Shown one piece after another: positions 20,849 through 30,775 of a stretch of 64,000 bases of DNA. A program made the translations under genes and the position numbers. Below the pieces are notes generated by a model. The model saw only the letters and a list, made by a program, of their open reading frames with translations. It made no database searches and was not told the origin of the DNA. This DNA comes from Euglena gracilis (taxonomy: Eukaryota > Euglenida > Euglenophyceae > Euglenales): positions 5,702,170 through 5,766,169 of the forward strand of contig CP154956.1 of NCBI GenBank assembly GCA_039621445.1. Direction: 5' to 3'. Numbering within the stretch: the stretch's first letter is position 1; each line of letters starts with the position of its first letter.

Positions 20849-21300
20849 AGTGTACGTCCCCTGACTCTATTCCCACTGCCTGTCGGCCTACTTACACCCT
20901 CCCGTGGGAACAGAACCAGGAGAGTAACAAAAAAGAAAGTCTTTCACTTAACTATTAGTTTTTATTGCCTTTGGGCTTATGCAGAGCACAAGGCAAAGAG
21001 AGGGATTTGTTTGGAAACTCGTTCCTCCAATGTCCTCCTGTCGGAGTGTTGAACTTGAAATCTTGGTTTGCCCTTTTGGGCTAATGAAATGTGAAACAGA
21101 ATAACAATACCACCTGTGAAAGAGAAGGCAGATCCGAGATAGGATAGGCTAATCCTAATTCTGCAATTTGTATTGCAGAACATGGAATAGTGCTATCTGG
21201 CATGACATTGTACATTTTGCAGTTTGCTGCTATGCACCGTGCCATGTTCATGCTGCCTGGTACACATCCCCCTCCCAGGGCTTTGCCCGATTTCCTTACT
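20849..21300 (-). repeat. 3' LTR of element B
   Basis: It runs from AGTGTACGTCCC to GATTTCCTTACT on the plus strand. The ends AGT and ACT are mutually inverted, unlike the common TG...CA. It contains a strong hairpin at 21159-21180 (9-bp stem TTCTGCAAT, loop TTGT). It is preceded by sequence of the split duplicate, not by a primer-binding site, so on the minus strand it is the downstream LTR. No clear polypurine tract is visible next to it. Confidence 0.92.
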
Positions 21301-22424
21301 GGACCAGGCCAGCAAGGATTCAAGCATAGCTCTAAGACTGAGGAAGGTACACCAGGAAAGCATATCTTGGGTCTGCTTCTCCATCACAAGGTTGATAAAC
21401 CAGAAAGGGAAGGAAGAGAGGGGAACCCAACAACCCAAAATGCGCAAAAGAGGTTATCCGCTTATGCGGCTAACTACTTATTGCGGTAAAGGGGTGGAAG
21501 TGGAAGAGCCCATTGGAAAATGGGGCTGGAAGGTTTCCATTCCAGAAAGTCCCATCCGCCCGGTTTGGGGTGTGCCTACGGCACTTGTGGTGGTCTCATT
21601 CCATGATCGGAAAAGATTGTAGAGGTAGGGTGTGGAAGGAGGGGCACCTGGCCAGTCATACCTGACCAGGGAAGAAAACCTATTTACAAAACCAACTGCC
21701 GGCGACAGCGATTTTGCCCGGGGGGGAAAGAGGAGAGGAGAGGGGGGCTGGTCAAGAGACCTTATGCAGAATTTTTGCTGTCTGGCAGTCTTACGGGGCC
21801 TTAAGGCCGAAAAGTAACAAGTTGGGGCTATTATTGCGGTGTGCGCGCTGTACGCTGTGCGTCTTCTTACTGGCGGCTTATACCGCTGGGGAAGACTTCG
21901 CAGCGCGGCACGGACACGATGTTGCCGATGGGGTATCCCCAGAGGCGCATACCTCAGAATAGCGGGCAGTAGCCCTAAAAACTGTAGATTTGGCAGTTGT
22001 GCCTTGGGTGTGCAGCCTGTAGGCTGAAGGGTTGGCATTAGCCAAAAATGATGGGGGGGGTAGGCTTTATCGCCCAGAAACCTTGCCTTGCGGAATATGC
22101 ATGGCACAAAAATACTACTGGGTGTATACCCAAATCAAGATAATTCGGCAGATTGCCAAAAAAATCAAAGTGAGGTGTACAACCGCAGAAAAAATGCGGA
22201 ATTGTGGCAGGCTGCTGCCAAGTCACAGAACAACTGTAATTGGTGTGGCTTATACCACTTTGCAAAACCGCAAATGAACTGTGAATGCACATAAAAGGAT
22301 GGAACATTGTTCCAGTGCGGTGAAATTCATCACAAAAGGCTGGATTTCACCATTTTTGAGCTATGGTTCTTATAAACCTTGCAGAATGACACCATTGGTG
22401 TTGCACATGATGACCTTTGGGTCT

Positions 22425-22518
22425 TCCGAATTGTATCGGTAAGGGGATCCCACTGAATGAAGTGGGGGGGGTCCGAATTATATCGGTAAGGGGGTCCCAC
22501 TGAATAAAGTGGGGGGGG
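22425..22518. repeat. Two 47-bp tandem units
   Basis: TCCGAATTGTATCGG at 22425 recurs as TCCGAATTATATCGG at 22472. Each unit carries CCCACTGAAT and ends in AAGTGGGGGG or longer. The G runs differ in length between units. Confidence 0.88.
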
Positions 22519-22559
22519 GTGGGGCAAAAATGCCGTTAGTGTGGTAAGCAGAAAAAAAT

Positions 22560-23400
22560 ACTGCAAATATGACAAAATCTCATCATTAGTGACTATGTCA
22601 CTAAGAAATACTGACTTTTGTCAGTTTTTTAGGGAAATCCTTATCAGGATTTAGGGCAGAAATGCAGATTCTGCGTCGAGAATTGCATTTTTGTCACCAA
22701 AAGTGCAACTTTGTTGCATTTTGAGTCATTTAAGACTGCAATTGCCAAGTGCACATAGTGCTTGTTGAGAGTGTCCAATAACACTATAACACTGCATGTT
22801 CGCTGTTGTATAGATTTTGGGATTCGGGTGTCTAATAACACCACATCACCCAAAAAGCTGTAAAATTGTGCAAAAATATTGCAAAAAGCAAACATACGCT
22901 TGAAAATACAAGTAAAACATGTCTATGACATCTTGAGCAAAGGAAAATCGGCCAGCTACAGGCGCTGAGATACGTCTTTGATCTTTTGCCTGTGTGAGTG
23001 AGCTTTTGCTATAAGCTCCCATAATTTATTCTAGAAAGACAACTTTTGGTTCCTATCTCATAGGCACTACTGCGTACAGTCAAAACCTCATGGCACGAGG
23101 TGCCAGAAATTTTGAAGCTTTTGTGGTGGTTTTGAGGCTATGCCAAAGTACCACTTATGCAAATCTGCAAAAACTAGCCTATTTGGCTTGTTTTGGCCAA
23201 TTCAGCCACTTTGAGCAATGTAATATGGCTTTTTGTGCCATTTTTTGAGGTCCTATGGACTTTTCACTTTATAATATGGATTTGTGGACCTTTGGTCCTT
23301 TTGGTCCTTGCATTTTGTGCAAATTGGTCCTATGGACCCATGGACCACGTGGGTAATGGCCCATAGGCCTTGCACATCATAGGGTTTATTGGTCACATAG
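22560..23400. repeat. Dense field of short perfect hairpins with unrelated stems
   Basis: Examples read directly: 22586-22604 (8-bp stem TTAGTGAC, loop TAT), 22610-22625 (stem ACTGAC, loop TTTT), 22635-22652 (stem AAATCC, loop TTATCA), 22704-22718 (stem TGCAAC, loop TTT), 23286-23298 (stem GGACC, loop TTT), 23308-23322 (stem TTGCA, loop of five) and about 23326-23338 (stem GGTCC, loop TAT). Stems differ from one another, so this is not a simple repeat family. Confidence 0.8.
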
Positions 23401-23929
23401 ACCTAAGGCTAAGTGGTCAAGTCCACAAAAATGTATGTTTGAATGAATTTTCTTCATTTTTTTTTGGGGGGGCAACTATGTTGCACATTTTCCCAAGGAA
23501 TTCAACTTATTTCCCTATCGGGATTCATTTCTGCAATATGAAAAAGGCCATTTTGTTCACAAAATAGCTGTTCTTCACAAAGCTGTGCAAGTTAATGGGA
23601 AAAAATGCAGTATTTGCAATGTATCCCAAAAACGTATCACACACCTTGTGTTTTTGCAAATAACTTTGAAGTGAGCGCAATTGTGCGCTTGAATGATCAA
23701 AACACCTTTGGTGTTCGCCAATTTGACCAATAGGTTCGTGGCCAAAGAAGGGGGGATGGCTACTTTTGCTGCTTAAGTAAACCAAATCTGCATTTTGAGC
23801 ATGTGGTTTGCAAATCAACAACAAAAGTGCCATTGTGAAATATGTACACAAACATCTTTGGGACTTATTCCCAAAAGAATATGGTTGGGTTGGGCAGATA
23901 CCCATTTGTAAGACATACGCAATTGTGCG

Positions 23930-24260
23930 AGATTTGCGCTATGCACGGGTGGGGAGGTGTGCGCTATGCACGGTGTGCAAAACAATATGCACGCGATGAG
24001 CGCTATGCGCGTGGGGAGCGCAATATGCGCAGAGGTGTGAGCGCCATAGGCGCGGTGGTTGGGGGCGCCATATAGCGCGGGGGGGGGGGCATGCGCATGC
24101 GCAAGATTTGTGCTATGCGCGACGGTGGGTGGCGCCATAGGCGCAGCGTCTGTGCTATACGCACTTTGCGCAATATGCGCAGGGAGTTGCCAAAGGCGTG
24201 GGGGGGTGGTGTCGCCATAGGCGTTTGAGTGGCGTGGGCGCCTATGTGCGCCTAGGGGCG
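23930..24260. repeat. Cluster of GCGCC-ATA-GGCGC type palindromes
   Basis: Short palindromes follow each other: GCGCTATGCGC (24000-24010), GCGCAATATGCGC (24018-24030), GCGCCATAGGCGC (24041-24053 and again 24132-24144), TGCGCAATATGCGCA near 24167-24181 and CGCCATAGGCG near 24213. They share a GCGC stem and an A/T loop but vary in the inner bases. Confidence 0.85.
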
Positions 24261-25021
24261 CGGGGGTGGTGGTTAGTTTGGCTTCAGTTATTTCCTTTTG
24301 TGTTTGGTTGTTGGTTGTGTGGAAATTTCTCCTAGAGTGCACACCATGGGGGGGAGGTGCGGAGTAGTTGTCCTGGTCGCGCATGTCGGTCTGGGGGGGG
24401 GGGGTGGAGTGTGTAAGAAAAATTGTATGCGAATTTGAGCTGCGGGGGGGTGTACAGGATTGTCTGCAATCGACAAACCTGGTGGAAAACGAAAAGTTGG
24501 AAGCAGCTGGGCGACTACTCGACACCGTTTAAACTTCAGGCCTTAGGGCTTTCGTCTTGGAACCCAGTGGAACGATCGGGGGTTAAGCTACTTGTTACCC
24601 CTACCGCATGTGGAACGTTTGTGAATATGCGGTGGGTAGGGGGGGCACTTTCTCTTTACCCCGGGTTGAAAACGGTGTTGGTGTTGTTGAAAACGGTGTT
24701 GCAGTCATCGAAAACGGTATGTAAAAGTGATGATTAGTGGAAGTTTGAGGGGGGGGAAGAATTTTGCGGTGTTTTGTGCATTCTTGGAGGGGGAATCCAC
24801 TCAACCACATGGACATTCATGGGCTATCCCATGATGCACCACAACCGGAAACACAAAACTGTCTATATGTCAAAAATTTGGCAGAACTTTGAGTGGGGAC
24901 ACCGGAAAATCCTGGAACGATGACCAGAAAGGATACTGGGAAGGGGATAACTAGGGTCATGACTCCTGTCACCTCCTTTCTAGTAGCCTCTGTAGTCCGC
25001 ATCCCTGGGTTTCGGGTGTCT

Positions 25022-28000
25022 TTACTCAAAATCCGAACCAGTGGCCATATCAGCCATTGACTTTCTTGACGCATATACGTCTCTGAATTTATGAGCGCTA
25101 AAGCAGGGATGATCCCTTTGGTTACATGGGGTATCATCCCCCTCCCTGCCCGAAGCCGGGTGATAATCCTCGATAGAGGTTGCTCTTTGACCTACCTTAT
25201 GCCTTTTGGCTGAAGTACGATCTTTTGAACTGCGAGTCATATCGCGATGGCTTGGGTGGGGAGGAGTCGCATAGCGACATTTGGGTGAGGGGTGGTTGGT
25301 GGATCCGCACAGTGAACATGTGGATCGTGATCGATATTTTGAATTTTGCGAATCCGCATTTTGTGAAAAACGAGAACTGCATGATGAGGCCGATCCTCTT
25401 GGGCTTGTGTTGCGCTTTCGCGCTGCGGGATTTGGACAATGGCAAGATATATGACCCTTTTTATTACACAAAAAGCACAATTTGTCCGAAAATTTTTCTG
25501 AAGAGCGCGAATTGCGCAATTTGGATTCCGCTATAGCGGTATGTGATAAGCCTGACACTTTTTTCACAGAACTGACTTGTATAGCGGGTATTCCTGCGGT
25601 GGGGTGGCTCGTATAAGCCGACTGGATTTGTCCGAGAAGCTGTGATAGCTTCAATTGTTTGGAAACATAGTTCCATCGCTCATCGAGCGTCAAAATATGT
25701 CCTGCGAGTTCCTCGCGGTGAATTTCTTTGATAAGTTTGGGTATAAAGTGCAGTAATACTGCGTCAAATTGCTCTTTCATTTGGGTTTCGCCTAACTCGT
25801 CTACTTCGGCTGCCAAACAAAGCCATTTTGAGTACCATAGGTCTATCGACCTCCATTTTCGGTCATGGGGGGCATATTGCCGCCATTTTCTCTCCAGAGT
25901 GATTCTGGAAACCAAACTTGAACATGAAGAAGCATATTGCTCTACCAAATCCTGAAAAGAAATGCGCCCGCGTATGACCAATTGTCTGGCGCGTTCCTTT
26001 TCGTCTTTTGGTAGACAATCTATGAATTCCATTTTCATCACCTCCGGGTTTCCGTTATGGGTTGATCCTTTCAGATCCCAATAATATTCCCAGTCACGGA
26101 AAAACTGTTTCCATGTTGTTGGGTCACCGTCCCATTGGGGCTTTACCTTTTTCGCGATAGCGATGATTCCTTTTATATCTTTCTGAGACTCCCATGGCCC
26201 TTCGGTGGTATTCAAGGAGGTTGGGCCTAGGCGCAAAACCGCACCATGCGCGGGTACCTCGGTGGTTGCACCAAGTGTACTTTTGGGTGTATTTTGCGAA
26301 TGCGCATTCAATTTTCCACTTGGTGTACCATAGGTACCTTGCAAACTTGGTGAATCGCGAATGCGCGAATGGTGATGCTGATGCATCTCAGGATGAATAC
26401 CATGTGCGGTAGTGCGGCTCATACCGCGACAAAGTTCATATTCCCAAATTTTTCGATTTATTTGAGGATTTCGTCTGGCTTTCTCTTTAAAACCAACCCC
26501 ATCATCCAAAAAATGGTCCATTGGGACTGGTACCGCTGGGGGAGGGACCACTGCATGAGCAGAATCGTAATTTTGTGGCAACGAGCAAATAGGCTCTGCC
26601 ACAGGTGCGCTGTTAGCGCTTTTGGAGCTGGAATCTGCGGCAATTTTGCCTACAACACCCATATCGGGTTTTTGTTGTAAAAAACGCAATTGTGCGTGTA
26701 CTTGACCCAAATTTTCGGTAAAGTCACCAAATTTTTTTTTCAAATCATCGAGAATTTTCAGATGATCAGAGATTGCACCAATATCTTCCTGCAAACGCTT
26801 AATACGCCTGCGGTGTTTGGACATATCGTCCAGAAGAGGGATTTTGTCAGAAAAAGACCGGAAATCTTGCGAAATTTTTCCAAAACCACTTTCCAATTCC
26901 CGTAGTCGCACAGCTAGAGTGTGCACCGCTTCGGAAATAGGCTCCAGTTGTGGAGGTGGTTTGGAAGGAGGGGTATTTTGCGGATTCCGCACGTTTTCAG
27001 CCATTGGCTGTTCCAAGAACACCGAAACTTGCGCGGATAGCGCTGACAAATCTGTCTGCAAGTTTTTGACTTGCTGATTCACTGTTTCCTCGGTCCGTAT
27101 CGGACTGTTACAAAATTTTTTCCTGACTTGGTGATCTTCATTACGCATATCTGCAGAAAATCGGTTCTGCAACTCCGCAATTGCGGTTTGGATGTCAACA
27201 ATATTATTCTGCCACCGTTGGTGGAAGGCATCCTGCCTGCTTGCGATATTCGCTATATGGGCGTAAAAACTTGTTATGTCAGCAGAATTTTCACCACACT
27301 TGCATGAGTTTCGCTCCAACCGGGAAAGTCTTTCCTCCAATTGCTGCACAAAAGTGCTGGAAGCGAAACCTTCACCAGGTTGGGTGTGCGTATGGTGAAA
27401 ATTTGCCGATTCACGGCTCAGTTGCATAATGCGCTGTTGCGCTTCCTGGAATGCAGTGAATTGCTCCAACGTAACAAAAGCTCCCATATCAGGATTTTTG
27501 TGCTCAAAAAGTGCCGTTATTGGCTCCAATTTTGTAATCAACTTTTGCAAACTATGTTGCATGTGCAAAAATGCCTCCTTTGGCAGCGTGCGGTAAACCA
27601 CATCAGTGGGTTGTTTGCCAATTGTGCCTGTAGGCACCGTTGCGACATCCTGATGCAGAGAGTTACCACAAGGTGCCTGACTTTGCAGCAAAGGTTGACA
27701 ATCACACTGGGCGCTGGGTTGCTCGATAGAGCCACACGCCGACAGGCGTTGCAAACATTGCGCAGCGGGGTTATCGCCTAAATCAAACACCGTTAGGTGT
27801 GGAAACTCCTGAGTGGGGAGATGCTCGACGGAGCTTGATACCGTTATGTATTGCACCCTTTGGGTGTTGGAATGCTCGATAGAGCTGGGAACGGTGGGGG
27901 AATGCTCTATAGAGCTGGGGGTTGGAGGTAATTGCTCGATAGAGCTGGGACCGGTGGGGGAATGCTCTATAGAGCTGGGGGTTGGAGGTAATTGCTCGAT

Positions 28001-28468
28001 AGAGCTAGCCACTGTGGGGGGGTGCTCGATAGAGCTGGACACCGTTAGGTGTGGCACCCATTGGGTAGGGGGTTGCTCGTTAGAGCTGTGGGGGGAATGC
28101 TCGATAGAGCTGGAAAACGGGGTGGGGGAATGCTCGATAGAGCTGGAAAGCGGGGTGGGGGAACGCTCGGTAGAGCTGAAAATTACGGTAAGGGAATGCT
28201 CAATAGAGCTGAAAACTGGGGTGGGGTGGTGCTCAATAGAGCTGGAAACCAATGGTGTGGGGGGATGCTCAATAGAGCTGGAAACCATTGGGGTGGGGGC
28301 ATGCTCAATAGAGCTGGGAGTTGCCCCATATAGGGCCACACACCTGGGTTGGAGCATATTCTCCTGCGACAAATCTTCATCAAACTTTCTCAAGGAACTA
28401 ATCAAAGTGTTTGATGTGTTGGTGCTTGAGCTCTGCATATTTTTATTTATTTGCAGAAACAAACACAA
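25022..28468 (-). CDS. gag: Intact Gag protein of element B, with two CCHC zinc knuckles
   Basis: This is an open frame of 1148 codons. The likely start is MQSSSTNTSN (28438), as in element A; an in-frame ATG ten codons earlier also exists. Residues about 50-230 hold 15 repeats of SSIEHSPTP type. Residues about 300-620 are long coiled-coil stretches (LEERLSRLERNSCKCGE is shared with element A). The capsid-like part around residues 760-940 has KVKPQWDGDPTTWKQFF, PEVMKMEFIDCLPKDEKER and DRKWRSIDLWYSKW. Two perfect CX2CX4HX4C knuckles follow, CFLCNKKGHISCHC at about residue 998 and CSLCGSTNHPSPKC at about 1051, then a basic tail. The protein would build the particle and bind element RNA. It is the only long intact protein of its type here, in a young element. 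Confidence 0.92.
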   Translation of the reverse strand: MCLFLQINKNMQSSSTNTSNTLISSLRKFDEDLSQENMLQPRCVALYGATPSSIEHAPTPMVSSSIEHPPTPLVSSSIEHHPTPVFSSIEHSLTVIFSSTERSPTPLSSSIEHSPTPFSSSIEHSPHSSNEQPPTQWVPHLTVSSSIEHPPTVASSIEQLPPTPSSIEHSPTGPSSIEQLPPTPSSIEHSPTVPSSIEHSNTQRVQYITVSSSVEHLPTQEFPHLTVFDLGDNPAAQCLQRLSACGSIEQPSAQCDCQPLLQSQAPCGNSLHQDVATVPTGTIGKQPTDVVYRTLPKEAFLHMQHSLQKLITKLEPITALFEHKNPDMGAFVTLEQFTAFQEAQQRIMQLSRESANFHHTHTQPGEGFASSTFVQQLEERLSRLERNSCKCGENSADITSFYAHIANIASRQDAFHQRWQNNIVDIQTAIAELQNRFSADMRNEDHQVRKKFCNSPIRTEETVNQQVKNLQTDLSALSAQVSVFLEQPMAENVRNPQNTPPSKPPPQLEPISEAVHTLAVRLRELESGFGKISQDFRSFSDKIPLLDDMSKHRRRIKRLQEDIGAISDHLKILDDLKKKFGDFTENLGQVHAQLRFLQQKPDMGVVGKIAADSSSKSANSAPVAEPICSLPQNYDSAHAVVPPPAVPVPMDHFLDDGVGFKEKARRNPQINRKIWEYELCRGMSRTTAHGIHPEMHQHHHSRIRDSPSLQGTYGTPSGKLNAHSQNTPKSTLGATTEVPAHGAVLRLGPTSLNTTEGPWESQKDIKGIIAIAKKVKPQWDGDPTTWKQFFRDWEYYWDLKGSTHNGNPEVMKMEFIDCLPKDEKERARQLVIRGRISFQDLVEQYASSCSSLVSRITLERKWRQYAPHDRKWRSIDLWYSKWLCLAAEVDELGETQMKEQFDAVLLHFIPKLIKEIHREELAGHILTLDERWNYVSKQLKLSQLLGQIQSAYTSHPTAGIPAIQVSSVKKVSGLSHTAIAESKLRNSRSSEKFSDKLCFLCNKKGHISCHCPNPAARKRNTSPRGSASSCSSRFSQNADSQNSKYRSRSTCSLCGSTNHPSPKCRYATPPHPSHRDMTRSSKDRTSAKRHKVGQRATSIEDYHPASGREGDDTPCNQRDHPCFSAHKFRDVYASRKSMADMATGSDFE
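27818..28340. repeat. Degenerate tandem repeat coding for SSIEHSPTP motifs
   Basis: About 15 units share CTCGATAGAGCTGG or CTCAATAGAGCTGG on the plus strand and have variable spacers rich in GTGGGGG. In the Gag frame they give SSIEH or SSIEQ followed by Pro/Thr. Unit length varies mostly in steps of three, so unlike the array at 11041 the frame is kept. Confidence 0.9.
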
Positions 28469-28682
28469 TCAAACCCCAAAAGGTAAGCAAAGGAACAAAC
28501 TTAGAAGGATGTGGCAGCGTATACTGCCCAGAGCCTCCTGAAGCTCGTACCTGTGCTTAGAAGTTGGCTCCAAACAGCTCGTGGATGCTTTGTAGCCTAT
28601 AGGCTCAGCACCACTCACTGTTTGAAGTCACCTGTTAAGATGAGGGGGAGAAGGGGGGAGAAGGGGCGTAGGAAAGAAACCA
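28469..28682 (-). other. Leader of element B
   Basis: This is 214 bp between the primer-binding site and the first ATG of the Gag frame. It contains purine-rich GAGGGGGAGAAGGGGG on the plus strand (about 28640-28665). No open frame was recognised. Confidence 0.5.
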
Positions 28683-28694
28683 AATCTGCTACCA
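28683..28694 (-). promoter_or_regulatory. Primer-binding site, tRNA-iMet type (element B)
   Basis: On the minus strand TGGTAGCAGATT follows the LTR end CGTACACT without any spacer. The first ten bases match the complement of the usual initiator tRNA-Met 3' end, as in element A. Confidence 0.85.
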
Positions 28695-29146
28695 AGTGTA
28701 CGTCCCCTGACTCTATTCCCACTGCCTGTCGGCCTACTTACACCCTCCCGTGGGAACAGAACCAGGAGAGTAACAAAAAAGAAAGTCTTTCACTTAACTA
28801 TTAGTTTTTATTGCCTTTGGGCTTATGCAGAGCACAAGGCAAAGAGAGGGATTTGTTTGGAAACTCGTTCCTCCAATGTCCTCCTGTCGGAGTGTTGAAC
28901 TTGAAATCTTGGTTTGCCCTTTTGGGCTAATGAAATGTGAAACAGAATAACAATACCACCTGTGAAAGAGAAGGCAGATCCGAGATAGGATAGGCTATTC
29001 CTAATTCTGCAATTTGTATTGCAGAACATGGAATAGTGCTATCTGGCATGACATTGTACATTTTGCAGTTTGCTGCTATGCACCGTGCCATGTTCATGCT
29101 GCCTGGTACACATCCCCCTCCCAGGGCTTTGCCCGATTTCCTTACT
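28695..29146 (-). repeat. 5' LTR of element B
   Basis: It is the same 452 bp as 20849-21300, with one difference seen. On the minus strand it is upstream of the primer-binding site, so it should hold the promoter. No TATA box can be assigned with confidence. The sequence right after it on the plus strand (CACAACATCAGCGGG) rejoins the split duplicate. Confidence 0.92.
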
Positions 29147-30775
29147 TACACAACATCAGCGGGTACACCAGGTTCAAATGGAACAGCAACAGTATGCGAT
29201 GCAGGAACGGGCACCCGCGAAGGAGCATGCCCACTACGCCATGTCTGGTCCCTCACCACCCATCCTGCATACACCACAGTATGTTATCTCTCAAAAAACA
29301 CAACTCCAACCGGTACGAGGCGTGCCACTACCACACGTTGTACACGCCGTACAGGCGGTTCATCCCCCTCCGGCTGCTCATCCCGTCTGGAAACCCGCGG
29401 CACAAACAGCAGTCAGCAGCAGTGGATATCCGCTTATGCGATCCCTGCGGCGCACGCGGCGCCCCAGGCAGCACCAACGGTGCCATACCCCGCATTCACC
29501 GCAGAATGGTGAATCTCGCAGAGAACACCCTGCGGACTGCCCTGCGTGTCAGCGCACAACAAAGAGCAGATCCGTCTTTGCAGGTGATGTGGGATACATA
29601 TTATTGTCAGATTTTGGGCCTGGCTAATAGGCCTATTGCACAATGGTGCGCCTGTGGACAAACCCTGACGACAGGAAAGGCGTATTTAATGCCTGATTAA
29701 CATCCCCCTGACGTTACCATGCGTACACTGTGTATACAGGTACCGCAGATGCCGCGGATACGTCGTCACACAGGTGCATTCACCGAATACAAGCGACAGC
29801 ACAGCCTTCCAATGCACGAAAGCGAGGCGGGTGACATACCAGCACCAATGGTGCAGCCATGTCAAATTTTTCGGGACACACCATCCCCTCCTCGCACGCC
29901 AAGACCACCTCCACCTGAATATCGGGAACCCTAAACGCAATATGTGTACCATCCAATGACGCAACCGTCAGCTGAACAACCACCACTTCCATTTCCAGCT
30001 CATCTGGAAGCTGGAAGTAAGCTGCCTGTACAAAGGGAGCAGCATGCGGCGAAGGAGCCCACATCCTGGGCAGAGTAAATGGAACAAGCTGATGCCGAAG
30101 GCACATGGCTCTGGAAGAGTATGTACCAATGGGACAGGAACCCCTTCCAGGCCCCCGTTTCAAGTCCCTCCAGTAGGAAGCAAAATATTGCCAATCCCTG
30201 GAACAGGTCCAAGGTCCTGGTCTGGAGAACGCAGATGTGCGTCACAGCCGTACAGGCCAGCAGACCTGGGAAAACGGGGTAGGCCTGAATCTTCATCCCC
30301 AATGGGGAGACCAAAACCCCAGCCCCTTCCAGACGGGATACCGCCCCACGGTGCAGGGATATTCCTGCACAGCAACGGCGGGAATCAGGTGGCCAACAGG
30401 CCGCACTCCCTCCCATACCTGTGCCGTTTGCCTTGCCGGCTACACCAGCGCCAACGACGCAAACCCCAGACCGGTACCAGCAAAAGCAGCGCCAAATGCA
30501 CAGGCAGCTCCAGCAGCGCCAACGGCATAACAGCCCGTACCAGCGCCAATAGCGACACTACCCCAGGAAGCACCGATGTCTACAGGCCAAAGTGGCCACA
30601 ACAGATGTACTGTCGGCACCGGAAACAACACAGCAACAACTCGATGAAGAGGAGGGAGCCTGGTAGGCTCGACAGAAAGAAAAAGAGCATGAAGCGGCGG
30701 AACGTGCACGAGTACGGAAAATTTTCGACGATACTATCGAACGTGTACGCAACCCCACATACATCTATCGCCTAG
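29147..30775 (+). pseudogene. Pro/Gln-rich ORF, second copy, continuing past the duplication
   Basis: It repeats 17980-19490 with few changes (Pro/Gln-rich, then NLAENTLRTALRV, then more Pro/Gln-rich tracts) and goes on past the duplication end. The frame continues as a charged helix EHEAAERARVRKIFDDTIERV and NPTYIYRLVANPSLTKI. The helix is a coiled-coil candidate. Frame changes occur in the Pro-rich parts. No family was recognised; see the first copy for alternatives. Confidence 0.45.

Larger units (their letters stand above)
21301..25021 (-). other. Internal region of element B downstream of Gag, no pol recognised
   Basis: No RT, RNase H, integrase or protease pattern was found on the minus strand in these 3.7 kb. 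Two frames are open, 22107-21478 (209 codons, Arg/Pro/Ser-rich) and 24525-23815 (236 codons, His/Ala/Pro-rich, mostly translation of palindromic repeats); neither resembles a known family. The frame overlapping the Gag end (25137-24817) is also unrecognised. The rest is dense in short hairpins. The region may serve as structured RNA or simply as spacer in a particle-packaged transcript. Confidence 0.6.
20849..29146 (-). mobile_element. Young non-autonomous LTR retrotransposon B with intact Gag and no pol (8298 bp)
   Basis: It is bounded by two 452-bp LTRs that differ at one position by eye (an A/T change near 21152 and its match near 28998). Minus-strand order is LTR, primer-binding site, leader, 1148-codon Gag, 3.7 kb without recognised pol, LTR. 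Insertion split the second tandem duplicate between ACAACC and ACAACATC. The flanking bases do not show a clear target-site duplication. Intact Gag plus missing pol resembles gag-only LTR elements that borrow pol in trans. Element A at 7514-12385 is an older relative. Confidence 0.9.
19491..30662 (+). repeat. Tandem duplication, copy 2, split by a nested LTR element
   Basis: Copy 2 is present as 19491-20848 and 29147-30662. In copy 1 the two halves are joined (GGAACAACC followed by ACAACATC near 17970-17985). The nested element at 20849-29146 therefore inserted after the duplication. After 30662 the sequence is unique again, so 16556-30662 shows a simple head-to-tail duplication of one segment. 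Confidence 0.93.

Noticed and set aside
20849-21300. Solo LTR
   Set aside because: The matching LTR at 28695-29146 and the rejoining of the split duplicate show that both belong to one insertion.
23815-24525. A His/Ala/Pro-rich protein of 236 residues in element B
   Set aside because: Most of it is translation of GCGC palindromes and G runs. No homologue-like pattern, so it is not called as a gene.
27818-28340. CRISPR-like or telomere-like repeat
   Set aside because: Unit length keeps the Gag frame and encodes a repeated peptide.
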